A stretch of DNA of 64,000 nucleotides. Source: Neurospora intermedia (taxonomy: Eukaryota > Ascomycota > Sordariomycetes > Sordariales > Sordariaceae). Numbering within the stretch: position 1 is the stretch's first letter; each line of letters begins with the position of its first letter. The notes beneath the pieces are model-generated. The model made no database searches. It had not been told where the DNA came from and saw only the letters and a list, made by a program, of their open reading frames with translations. This document shows, one piece after another, positions 46,864 to 57,619 of this stretch. A program made the translations under genes and the position numbers. The stretch lies in NCBI GenBank assembly GCA_037102815.1, contig BTPP01000004.1, positions 1,984,001-2,048,000 on the forward strand, in the 5' to 3' direction.

Positions 46864-47775
46864 TTACTTGCCAATTGTCAAAAACAAGCGATCCCCCACA
46901 TCTCCCAATCCCGGCTTCAACATACCCCCCTTTGTAAGTTCCTGATCCACACCGGCCAGCCAGATCTCGGTTCCCTCCGGCCACTCCTCGGCTACCTTCT
47001 TCACACCTTCGGCGGCACCGAGCACGGAAAGCACAATGACGCGCTTCGCGCCCCATTCGATCAACGTCTGGATGGCGGCGGCGCAGGTGCCGCCAGTGGC
47101 GATGATGGGGTCGAGGATGATGGCTAGGTCCGAGGCAGTTTCCTGGGTGGGGGAGACGAGATGATTAGGCAGATTGTTGTAGTACTCGACGGGGGCCAAG
47201 GTGATGGGGTCGCGGAAGAGGCCGAGGTGGTGTACTGGGACGGGTTGGGGGAGGATGGTTTGGATTGCTGTTTTATTGTTTTCGGTGTTGTTAGCTGGGT
47301 TCTCTTTATGTAGAGCGAAAACAGAGGGGGGAGGAAGGTAAGTAGATAGGTAGCAGAGGAGGAGAAGAGCAGGAGTCGGTAGCAGAAAAGAGAAAAAAGG
47401 GGAGAGAAGTATAACACAAAACAGAACGGATGGAAGACATCAAGTAGTAAACCAAGAGAAGAAAGAAAGAAAGAAAGAAAGAAAGCAAAACGTACCCTCC
47501 ACCATTCCCAATCCACTCCTCAAAATCGGGATCAACGAGATATTCCCCGGCGTCGCCGTAGTAGTCTCATAGGTAAACCCGAGGGGCGTTTCCGCCTGGG
47601 GACCGGGGGCCGTGGTCATGGCCTTTGCGAGAGCTTCTGAGCCCAAGAGCAAAGAAATCTCGTGGATCAAGGTCTTGACATCTCGCGCGCTGGTGGTCTT
47701 GGAGCGCAGCTGCGATAGCTTGGCGAGGAGGCAGGGATGCGTGGAAACGTGGACGTTGGGTGGTAGAGAAGACAT
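46864..47775 (-). CDS. FUR1: Uracil phosphoribosyltransferase
   Basis: Exons (minus strand) 47496-47775 and 46864-47267 join in frame to 227 residues, the usual size. The 228 nt intron starts GTACGT and ends AAAACAG; it joins GLGMVE to AIQTILPQPVPVHHLGLFRD. The PRPP-binding signature DPIIATGGT is at residues 146-154, with the ILRSGLGMVE region before it and the uracil-binding C-terminal region GDVGDRLF after it. The enzyme makes UMP from uracil and PRPP in pyrimidine salvage and is the step that activates 5-fluorouracil in fungi. The intron is longer than most in the window and is purine-rich with a GAAA array. It shares a 1.1 kb divergent promoter with the fluoride exporter gene. Confidence 0.96.
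47457..47484 (+). repeat. (GAAA)n microsatellite inside the UPRT intron
   Basis: About seven GAAA units lie just downstream of the 5' splice site on the gene's strand (TTTC units there), within the 47268-47495 intron. Confidence 0.9.
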
Positions 47776-48845
47776 GATGAGCAGTCAGTCTTGTGTTGGT
47801 AGTGGCGGTGATGGTGTTATTCGGTGTAATCGACGAGGTACGTGTTGGTAAGGTGTTGGTTTGCTATGATAGTGGTGGTCGTTGTGGTGTCGTCGAGATG
47901 TTGATGTTGCCGATGGTGTGTTCGAACAAAACAGAATAGTTGAACGAGGAATATAGAAGAGTAGTAGGATAGGAAGAACACGAAGACGTCTCGGGAATCT
48001 TACGGAGGTTACATATCATCTACTATCAGACAGACAACTGACCGCGAGTGGGACGGGGCCGAGCTGAGAGGGCGACTCCGGCGAGTGAGATGGCACTCAA
48101 GCTCCCATCGCCGTGTTCCGAAGCTCCCCTCGGGCAGGTTGCACTGATTCCATCTCTAGCGTACTTTTGTTATCCGCGAATCTGAGCAACTACACTACCT
48201 CTACTTACACACCTACACTCACTCACTTGACCTTCCTCCTATACGTAAGACGCCTGTCCCGGCACTCCAAGTGGCCCAGTGTCCATGTCTATGTCTTGAG
48301 CCAAGACAGGACTCGACGAACAACACCATCAGTGAGGTTTGGTACTTGGACGGTGAGCATTGGCAGTCACTCAATGAGGGACCGGAGGGGGGGAAGGACA
48401 GCAAGGTACCTTACAGGGAAGGTCACTTGTGTCAATGATTGGAGACGTCTCCGCGTTCAGGACGATCAAGTGGGGTACGGGGCCTTTGCTTTGACAGGGA
48501 ACCGTTCTTTCTCCACCCAGTCTCCATCCCCCCAGCATTCATGACGATAAGATAACAAGAGTGAGGTCAAAGACCCGTACAGTAACCGCTACCAAGCCGC
48601 TACTGTCACAATGGCACTGTCACTATCAGATTCAGCAGAGCCGTCATCGGCTTTACGCTACACAGTACAGAGATAGTAATTACAGAAACCTTGAAACAAC
48701 AAACATGCACTGCGAATCAGAGCGAGCCCGAACCACCATCCTTTTGGTAATGGAAACATGTGCGGCCTATGGTGATGCTTGATCTGCTGTAGTATCTCTT
48801 ATTCTTCCCCCACGGACGGTCATATCGATATTGTCAGGATTAGTG
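47776..48845. promoter_or_regulatory. Divergent promoter region (UPRT / fluoride exporter)
   Basis: 1.07 kb between two divergent start codons. Short open frames (48113-48544, 48561-48782) are not recognisable. No structured element or riboswitch-like feature was found; bacterial fluoride exporters are often riboswitch-controlled, but I see no such fold here. Confidence 0.6.
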
Positions 48846-50426
48846 ATGATGACGGCCCCGAGCGATACCGAGAGATACACTGGAGGGCAAGGAGATTCCC
48901 CTGATTCACCCGACCGCAACCGTCAGCGCAACCTCGTCGACGACCACAATCACAATCAAGGACAAGATGATGGATACAGCCAGGGACATGTAACCGGGAC
49001 AGGGTTACATCCGCTTCACCAGTCACAACGCCGTTTATCGCGCGCATCTTCGCGCCGTGCCTCAGCCGCGCCCCTCAACTACGATGTGCCAGACGACTAT
49101 GCACACCTCGAGGCATCTACTATATCGCCAGTCCAGAATCCAGACGAGGATCCCATCTCTCGCCTTGACACTCTAGAGCAGGCCAGGACTCGCGATAGGG
49201 ACTACCTTCGGGAACAAAGACGGAAACCACTACCACCACCACAAGAGCCCGAGTCATCAGCAGAAGACTACGACAGAGAAAAGCAAGCCGGTGTCGTTGC
49301 CAAAAGACAAAAAGTCTCCCGCCTCGCCACCGAACTCTACACCATCTCCTACCTCATCTTCTTCTCCCTCCTCGGCACCCTCGCCCGACTGGGTTTACAA
49401 GCCCTAACCTCTGCCTACCCACAATCACCCATCATCTTCCCCTCGATATGGCCCAACTTTGCCGGCTGTGTGGTTATGGGCTTCCTGGCTGAGGATCGCA
49501 TGCTCTTCCGGCCAGACTGGGGCCAACAACAACCTAACCCCAAGAAAGACGACGACGATGATGAAGAAGGCAAGGACGTCGACCCAGCAGCAGCCAAGAA
49601 AGCTCACATGGCCCTGAAAAAGACCATCCCGCTCTACGTCGGTCTCGCAACCGGCTTCTGCGGCTCTTTTACTTCCTTCTCCTCCTTCATCCGGGACATC
49701 TTTCTGGCGCTTTCCAACGACCTCGCTGCCCATGGTAGTGCTACTGCCCCCGTCTCCCGAAACGGAGGTTACTCCTTCATGGCCCTACTCGCCGTCACTA
49801 TAACCACCATCTCCCTCTCCCTCTCTGGTCTTTTCGTGGGTGCCCACCTCGCCATCGCCATCGCCACCCTCTTCACCCGTTTCGATTTGGGTCTGCCCTA
49901 CACGTTCGTCAGCCGCATCCTCGACCGCCTCATCGTCCTTTTGGGATTCGGCTGCTGGTTAGGCGCCGTATTGCTGAGTATCTGGCCACCCGACCGCCAC
50001 TCTACCCAACCAGAAAAAGAGCGCTGGCGCGGCACGGCAACCTTTGCCCTTGTCTTTGCCCCCTTGGGCTGTCTCACGCGGTTCTACGCCTCGGCGCATC
50101 TCAACGGACGGCTGCCCAGTTTTCCGTTGGGGACTTTTGTGGTGAACATGCTAGGCACGGCGGTCTTGGGCATGGCGTGGGACTTGAACCATGTGCCGAG
50201 CTTGGGAGGAGTGGTGGGGTGTCAGGTGCTGCAGGGTGTGGCTGACGGGTTTTGCGGGTGCTTGACAACGGTGTCCACGTGGGTTTCCGAGTTGGTGGCG
50301 TTGAGGAGGAGACATGCCTATGTCTATGGGGGTGCGAGTGTAGGCGGGGGGTTGGCGTTGATGGTGGTTATTATGGGCAGTTTGCGGTGGACAGAGGGGT
50401 TTGGTGAGGTGAAGTGTGTTTCTTGA
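48846..50426 (+). CDS. FEX1: Fluoride export protein (FEX, CrcB/Fluc family)
   Basis: Single-exon frame of 526 residues from the ATG at 48846 (a second ATG follows directly). The first about 160 residues are hydrophilic and disordered (Asp/Gln/Arg-rich). Two CrcB-like halves follow, as in eukaryotic FEX, which is a fused inverted dimer. Half 1 has SIWPNFAGCVVMGFL and ATGFCGSFTSFSSFIRD. Half 2 has SFPLGTFVVNMLGTAVLG and ADGFCGCLTTVSTWVSEL. The G-x-x-G-x-x-T/S-x-x-S pore motif and the Asn of the GTxxxN motif are visible in the second half; the first half is more divergent, as is usual. The protein exports F- across the plasma membrane. An acidic loop (DDDDDEEGKD) separates the helices of half 1. 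It converges with the Hsp70-like gene. Confidence 0.94.
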   Translation: MMTAPSDTERYTGGQGDSPDSPDRNRQRNLVDDHNHNQGQDDGYSQGHVTGTGLHPLHQSQRRLSRASSRRASAAPLNYDVPDDYAHLEASTISPVQNPDEDPISRLDTLEQARTRDRDYLREQRRKPLPPPQEPESSAEDYDREKQAGVVAKRQKVSRLATELYTISYLIFFSLLGTLARLGLQALTSAYPQSPIIFPSIWPNFAGCVVMGFLAEDRMLFRPDWGQQQPNPKKDDDDDEEGKDVDPAAAKKAHMALKKTIPLYVGLATGFCGSFTSFSSFIRDIFLALSNDLAAHGSATAPVSRNGGYSFMALLAVTITTISLSLSGLFVGAHLAIAIATLFTRFDLGLPYTFVSRILDRLIVLLGFGCWLGAVLLSIWPPDRHSTQPEKERWRGTATFALVFAPLGCLTRFYASAHLNGRLPSFPLGTFVVNMLGTAVLGMAWDLNHVPSLGGVVGCQVLQGVADGFCGCLTTVSTWVSELVALRRRHAYVYGGASVGGGLALMVVIMGSLRWTEGFGEVKCVS

Positions 50427-50921
50427 GGTGACAGGTGCAATGGTAGGTAATGGATGCATGATAAGGGATTGGTGGTTGTTAAAAGTTGGGCGTTTGTCAC
50501 TAGGTGCATATGTTTGTCTATGGAAAGAATTATTGGATGAGCTAGCAGCAACAATTTGCTGAATAATATTTTAATGTTTGGAATATATTACTACCCTTTC
50601 AGTCATTCTATCACGCTAACCATGTTCATCAAAGATGCCAGCAGTTAAAGGTATCAAACACCCGGTGGGAAGATTTTGGATGAGCAAGGCTAACAAACAA
50701 AAAAAGTTCTAGAGCAAAAACATTCGACAAGCCTCTAAACTGACCAAAGAACCCTTTGATCTACATGCTCCCTATCCAGCGAGCCCCTTTATCGAATGGC
50801 AATACCAAAATACCAAAATAAGCAAATAATCTATTGGCAAACAAATTCGTACCTCCTTCTCTTTCTCTCATCTCATCACTCCTCGAACAACTCTTTGTCT
50901 CTCTCTCTTTTCGAGCCCTTC
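50427..50921. other. Convergent intergenic region (FEX / Hsp70-like 3' ends)
   Basis: A/T-rich 3' flank with no coding signal. It probably contains both poly(A) sites. Confidence 0.6.
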
Positions 50922-53900
50922 TCAAGAGCGCTTCTTCTTCTTGGTCACATTCGAGCCTTCTCCTCCTTTACCTCCTCGCTTACCTGTCCTCTGCCTCTTC
51001 CTCGCCGGAGAAGGGTCTTCCTCTTCTTGAGCCTGAGGCAGAGGTTGAGGTTGAGATTGAGGTTGAGGTCGAGACTCAACCGGATTCGAGAGGAGATCCT
51101 CAATGCCAATGCGGGCCCTCTTCCTGGTCGGAGTCGCATTGCTGCCGGTCTTACTACTCTCCCCGGCCGTCTGGTTGACCTTCCTAGCCTCCCTCGCACT
51201 CGCACTCGCCCTCCGAAGCACTCTACTCCCATACTCAACGCTATCCTCGTCCGCGTCCGCGACCCCCTCCCGCCCACCATCGACTTCCGTCCCATCCCTA
51301 TCCATTCCCTGTCCAGCCCTCGACGTTTGAGCATATCCGGGGAGATGGACCGGAGTTGTCATCCCGACAACCCCATCGTCTATGCCATTGCTTGTGTCTG
51401 TGGGCTGGGCTGGGGTGGGTTCGGGGCGGTCAGGGATAGGCCCTGGGGCGGTTGATGCTATCAAGGCGGCGAGGGCGGTGGGGGACGGAGGCTCGAGCAA
51501 GCTGGCTCCTTTGGCTTTGGCCTTGCCTTTGCCTTTGTTCTTGGGGGGAGGCGCGGCGCTGGGGATGGCAGAGGCAGAGGAAGAGGAAGAGGCTACGGCG
51601 AAAGAAGAGGCTTGACCAAACAAAGCCCGCAGGTCGCGCGTGGACGTTGGCCTGGGCCTGGGTGCAGGTGTGGGTGCGGGTGCGGGCGCGGGTTTGACGA
51701 CCTCCTTCCCCTTGCCCTTTTCTTTGCGGCTGGGCCTGAGTAGAGAATCTTCCCCGGTCCCGGCCCCAGTACCGGCCTCGGTCGTCTGTTGCCGCTGGTT
51801 TTCCTTGTTCCTCTCGGCAGCGCCAACGACCCCATTACCGCCGCGTACATCCTGTGGAGGAGTGGAGGCGTGGACTCCGGTCTGCAATGTCCGCTGGAGT
51901 CGAGACATTGTGAGAGGGCCAGGAAGTTCGACTCGCTCCTCATCGCCCTCTACCTCCTCCTCACCTCCGTGTTCATGCCCACGTCCACTGCTACGTCCGC
52001 GGCTAGTACCTCTCCTCTGCTCTCCCAGAATAGGCGAAGATGATCCTCCTTGCTTCTCGTTCCCCTGCTCATGCGATGAAGAGAGTAACCTCCCCAACCC
52101 AAGATCCCCAGGCTCTGACCCACCATTGCCACCACCATTACCATCATGACCCTCTTCCTCTTCGGCCTTCTCCTTCTCCTCTTCCTCAGTCCTATCCTCA
52201 TCAACAACTTGATCAGCCAGAGGACGGTTAGAGTTAGAATTGACCGTGATGCTATCCATTATCTCCTCCTCGCTCTCTCTGATCTCACTGGAGGTAACAG
52301 GGTGACGGAGGTGGGTGGAACGGGAGCTTGGGGAGAGGATGCCCTCGTGTTCCAGAATCGTTGCGGTGAATCGGTCGAAGATGTGAGGGTCGGCGGCGGT
52401 AGCTGGGGGTATGGGATTAACAACCTGGTTTTGGGTTTGGGCATCGACTTGGGCTTGGACTTGCGATTGCCCGGCTTGAGGCCTAGCCTTTTGCTCGGGG
52501 CGAGGTTGAGGTTGAGGTTGAGGTTGAGGTTGTGGTCGGGGTTGCGGAGGGATTTCAGGGTCTTTTTGCCCTTGTTGAGGTTGCTGAGGTTGTTGCCCTT
52601 GTTGTGTGGAAGCTGGCGAGACAGCTACCGGAGACTTCCCATTTTTTGAGCGAGTTGATCGCCTGGGCTGGGGTTGCCCACGTTGTTCCGGAAGGGGTTC
52701 TGTCTGTTGTCTATTAGGCGGGCTGCTTCTCGGGGCAAACCTGCCGTTAGTGTATGTTGTCGCCGGCCGGTCGGCATTCGCAGCAGGGGTATCAGACCTG
52801 GCCCTTGTGGCCGTGGCCCCCCTGGCGTTCGCGGCGGTTCGGTTTCGAGTGGAACGGGAGGTGCTGCCGTTGATGTTGAGGTTGTTGTTGGAGCTATTGC
52901 GCTCAGGGGAAAGGGATGGGCCGCTCGCTGTGGCGGCAAGATCATGGTTTTGATCCAGCTCATTGTTGAGCTGATCTTCAATATGGGCATGTGTGTCCTC
53001 GTCGTTGTGCTGGGACACATTATGGGTAGAGGGCTGCCCGTGGGGCTGCCCTTGGAGGACTTGGTCTGACTGGTTGTCAGAATTACTGTTGGATTTGGGC
53101 TGGGGGGTGGTGGTAGCAATTCGTGCTTTCTTCGTTACTGTGGAAGAACCAGGGGCAGTCGCTTTTCTTTTGCGCGACACAGAGGGGGCATAGTAGGGAA
53201 GTTGCTTCAACTCGTCATCCGCTGATGTTTGGGCAAGAGCGGCACGTTCGGCACGGGTTCGCGGCCTTTTGCTGGGCTGAGCAGAATCAGCCTCTGTGTC
53301 CTTCCGTTTCCGCTTGTTCCTAGATGCCTTTGCTGTAGCCGACTTAGAAGATCTGCCAGACCTGACTACAGAGCCTTGCTCAGCTGGGGCCTCTGCTGTC
53401 TTATTTTCAGGTCGGCTACGCTCTTCTTCACGTTGTCTCATCGCCGCTTGCCGGTTGACCGCCTCAGGGCCGAGTGCGTCAACATCTACATGAACAGCGT
53501 TGTGCCCGGGGTCGAGAAATAGGGGGAGGTCTTCAACTTTATCTCTTGAAGCAGCTCTCTGATGTATGCGGCTGATGGTAACGTGGAGAGTCCTCTCAGA
53601 AGATGCAGCGCCGTTTGGTGAGGTCAAGGATGCCTCGATCACAAGTCTTCCTGCCAACTGGGAGCCAAGGTGCCACAGGTCGTAGCAATCCCCAATCGGG
53701 ATGAGAACATTGTTGTTAGGGTTCGCGTCGCTGTTGTCTGTCGCGTTTCTGGCTGGACTAGCACTTGCTCCAGCTTCGCCGACGTTGCCATCCTTGTTTT
53801 TGTCTGCCGCAACCTCCTGAGCATAGTTGGGGTTGCAAACAAGCTTCATCTCCGTGCCCGTGTATCTGTTATACACGTTCGCCGTATGCTTTTTATCATG

Positions 53901-55509
53901 TCCGACCAAGAGATATGCGACATCCTCCCAGTCAGCGTCGTGTACAGGCCCAACCCTCTGCTGAAGAGCAATCACTGCGCCCTGCTCGAAGAACTGGGCC
54001 ACCGTCAGCTTCTTCACATGGGCCAATGCTGCGCCATGACAGTTGCACGATGAAAGCCAAGTGACATCGATCTCGGTTGTATACTTGATTCGTTCTTCCG
54101 GGATATCGCAGTCGGCAAAGACTGCTTCCCTTGCTTTGTTGCTCTGGAGAGTTCCTCCGGCTACCACCACGCCGATTTTCTTGTCTCCGCTATAACTCTT
54201 CAACTTCCTGAGCTGCTCTTTGGCCATTTTGAATGGTCTCTCAAGCGCCATGTCGAAGCAGCGCTCAACTTCCTCGTGTGGTAGACCGACAGTGGTGAGG
54301 GTGGCATGTTCATCGAAGCAAACAAGCGGGAGAAGACTACCCGCCGTAATTTGATCCAGAAAGCCAATCTTCTTGGTGCTAAAATCACCAAGTAGTTTGA
54401 ACTTCTTCCTTTCATCGGTATCTGCCACTTCAGTCTCCGCAAGCTTTTCGCTAATCAACTGGCCAACTTGGTGAGACCACATCTCGCTTCCACCGGCACA
54501 GCCGCCGGAGTCCAGCTCCAGAAAGGTCATACTAGAGTTGCCAGAGCCTCCAGTGCTCTTGGTTCTCTTCAGTTCCATGGTGGCAAAAGACATGGAGTGG
54601 CCTCCAAAGTCGAGGAAGAGGACAACATCCCAATCTTCGAGCTCCCTTTCCTCGTTAAGAATGATATACCGCGCTAACGCATCAGCCTCACCGCAGAAGT
54701 GGACTTCCTTCTTAATCTTCTGGCCCTCTTCGTTACGATAGACGAAAGTATCCGTGATAATAGACTCGTAAACATTTTCGAAACGTGCGTCCCACTGGCT
54801 GGGAACGGTCAGGATGATTTCGTCGAAAAACATATGTTTTCTCTTGGTGTAATCGTCCACGCGCTCTTTCAGGCGTCCAAACAGCATGGCCAAGATGGTT
54901 CGGCAGTCTTCACGGAGCTGTGTATCCTCCTTCAGGGCCATAAGGTCTGCTGAGAGAGGATAATCGGCCATGACGGACTCATCAACGTTGGCGAGGATGT
55001 ACATCAGGTACTTGGCGGATACATGGCCAGGCTCGGAGGCGGCGTCGGCCCCAATTTTGGCAAAGGGATCGTTGGGGTCGAGGGGGCAGCAAGAGACAGG
55101 AAAGTCACCCATACACGTGACAGCTGCGCCTGCGTCTTTATTGGCTTGTACATCTCTGTTTTGAACTGGATGGAAAGTGTAAGGCGCTTCGCACTCGACA
55201 AAAGCGGCACGGAGCGCGGTGCTGCCAAGGTCAATGGCGAGAATACTACGAGGTGATGAGTTAGCGAGATGCCAGGTAGGTCAGGACATCCCATGATGAA
55301 AGAGAGGGGTTAAAGGGAAAGAAGCGCGTGGCTGCCGGTGTTTTGAGAAGTGGATGATTGTGGTTTGGATGCTAGACATCAATACCACGTCGCCAAGGGA
55401 CGGTTGTCTGCCACGGATGTGAAAGGAAACACGTGTTGAGTATGGCTTACCATTTCTTGAGAGCGGTCTTGTCCATGGTGGCGGATTTGTTAGACGCAGT
55501 CTGATCCAT
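50922..55509 (-). CDS. Hsp70/actin-fold ATPase-like protein with a very long disordered tail
   Basis: Exons (minus strand) 55451-55509 and 50922-55245 join in frame to 1460 residues. The 205 nt intron (GTAAGC to CCTCGTAG) sits just before the first nucleotide-binding strand, CILAIDLGSTALRAAF. The ATPase fold covers about residues 18-440: phosphate-1 IDLGST, an ILTVPSQWDARFENV strand, phosphate-2 VLFLDFGGHSMSFA and VVVAGGTLQSNKAREAV near the adenosine site. These resemble the fungal Hsp70-like (HSPA12-type) proteins rather than canonical chaperones. A smaller beta-rich region follows to about residue 615. The remaining about 845 residues are low complexity: Q/P repeats (52500-52560), Ser/Arg/Asn-rich and acidic stretches, and Lys/Arg clusters at the C terminus (KRQRTGKRGGK, KKKKR), suggesting nuclear import. 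No substrate-binding domain typical of Hsp70 is seen. A second ATG at residue 12 is an alternative start. Confidence 0.85.
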
Positions 55510-57619
55510 GGTGTCGTTGAGAGAAAGGTGATGTGATGTGTTGGTGTGTTACGTGAAAGTTGTGATAGCAGATAGTTGCTTTGAGCTTCTCTCCAAGTCT
55601 GGTAAGATTGAAAGCGATTGTTGCGAGAGAATGCTGGTGATGGTTGGGGAAAGCTTTTAAAAGGCCGAGGGGGAAAGCTGTGAGAGGCACGAACTTATTG
55701 ACGATTTTCCAGAATAAGAAAACACCAAAAAGGGGGCGGGGTGGATGGTTTCAGTGAAGGTGTTGGTATTGTGCGGACTAAGGGACAGTCGACTGTATAA
55801 GGTTTACAATAGGTTCAGCTTGGCAGCAAGGAGGGTCTGCGCAAGGAGGTAGAGTGGAAGGTACCTCGCGTGGGGCGGTAAGTACAGGTTAAGATACTGG
55901 GCCGGTGGTATGATGTTGAAAATGAAGTGAGAGATGATTTGGGAGGTTTGTTTACATGTAGACCGAAAACACTGTCGCCTGGCCCCCGGCCTGGTTCTTG
56001 CTTGCCAGGACACCATGGACGCCAGCCGAATCTCGGTCTTGAGTAGTGACAGTTAGGATCTAGATACGATCGGGAGTAATGAATCAGGACTACCTGGACG
56101 TGATCCTCAACACGGGGAATCTTTCAATACATAAAACATTATTGTGGTATAGGATTTCGGCCATGGCATTACATTGTGACATCTTCTTTCGGACCCACAG
56201 CAGCTTTCAGTAGAGCTGCCGGTATCAGTATCACCCACAAGGCCAACCTCTCTGCCACCGAGGCACATCTAATGTGTGTATGCCCTTAGTATTTCAGGAG
56301 ATTGATGCAAAAAGTGGCAGTAGTAGAGGATTCCTCGTGGACCGGTTTCCCCCAAAGCAACTACGTGCCCACCCTCTTTTTCCTTATGTCACCAACAAAA
56401 ACAACCCTCAACGAACTTGATTCTGGTCTCTCCTTCTTCTCTTTGACATTTTAATTTTGTCTATGTCTGGTATCTTTGAAAGTTTCGCGTGAAATATCTT
56501 CAAAATCCCGAGTGTCCGTCCGATGTCAAAACGTAATCAGATGCCAAGCTTTGGCCCCCATGACCCAAGACTGGTATTGACCTTTCCAGGGATTGACTTG
56601 GGGGGAACTGGCCATAGAGAATTCCGAAATGCCAGTGAACATGTTTTTCTTGAGAATTTCATGTAGCAGCTGATAATGGGTTACGTGTGGAATTTCGAGT
56701 TTGTTTCAAGAACTCGTCACTCGTCTTGGGAACACTATCCCAACCAGGAAGAACAACACTAGAACTTGTACACACCCACTTCGATATCCTTCGGCCAATT
56801 TACCTTGTAGCTATCTCGGAAGGGTTCTTGGTCGTATCATACTTAATCGCGAGATACGTTTCTGGGCCACCCTTCTAAAATCCGTTGTTGAGCATTGCTC
56901 CCTCTAACAGTCCATATATAGCAGTCCATCGAAAGTTCGGATGGATGTTGTCAGCTATAACTTCCACTTCTCCCCCAACACATAGATTCACAACGGATGG
57001 GACATCCACAAAAAGTGTTGCAAAAACCATTCACCGAGCCACAGTTAGAAAAGCACAACTACAACGCAAGAAAGAACTCAACATACCAAGACAAGCGAGA
57101 GTTAAGCATAGATGGCCATGAGAGTAGGGATGTTGGATTTTGACCAAATGACAGATCACCAGCCCTACAGGCCTAAGAAAAGGGATATGACAAGAGCAAC
57201 TCCTCTGTACTCAAGATAGGGTGGGTCAGAAGGAGAAGGAATAGACTACCAGATAGCACAAAAATAAAAGACAGGGGTACCTTTGTTCAACATGGACGGT
57301 TAATGTCCACGTTTAGCAAAATGAAGTCAAAACGTCTCCTGAACAGAAGGCAAAAGCAGACAGCAAATCGGCCCCAAAGCAACCTTCAGGACAGTCGCCT
57401 TGAGCGTGGTGACTTGCAAAGGGTAAACAAACAAAGGTTGGTAACATGGTAAACTATCACCCTATATCAACCAAACCTTTTAGCAGACACCCTTTTGTGC
57501 CAATTCAAGCTTATGAAGGCAGTAACCTGGTAATAATGTCATCCATTACCCCGTCAACCCCAAGATCACATCAAAAAAACCTCAGCTACCACCTACAAAG
57601 CAGACAGTAGACATCGAGT
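55510..57619. other. 2.1 kb intergenic region (promoter of Hsp70-like gene, 3' flank of ligase gene)
   Basis: No gene is supported; short plus-strand frames (56687-56878, 56885-57121) are not recognisable. A/T-rich ligase 3' flank occupies roughly 56400-57600. Confidence 0.55.

Noticed and set aside
47776-48845. Fluoride riboswitch upstream of the FEX gene
   Set aside because: Known fluoride riboswitches are bacterial and archaeal; no conserved pseudoknot-like sequence was seen here.
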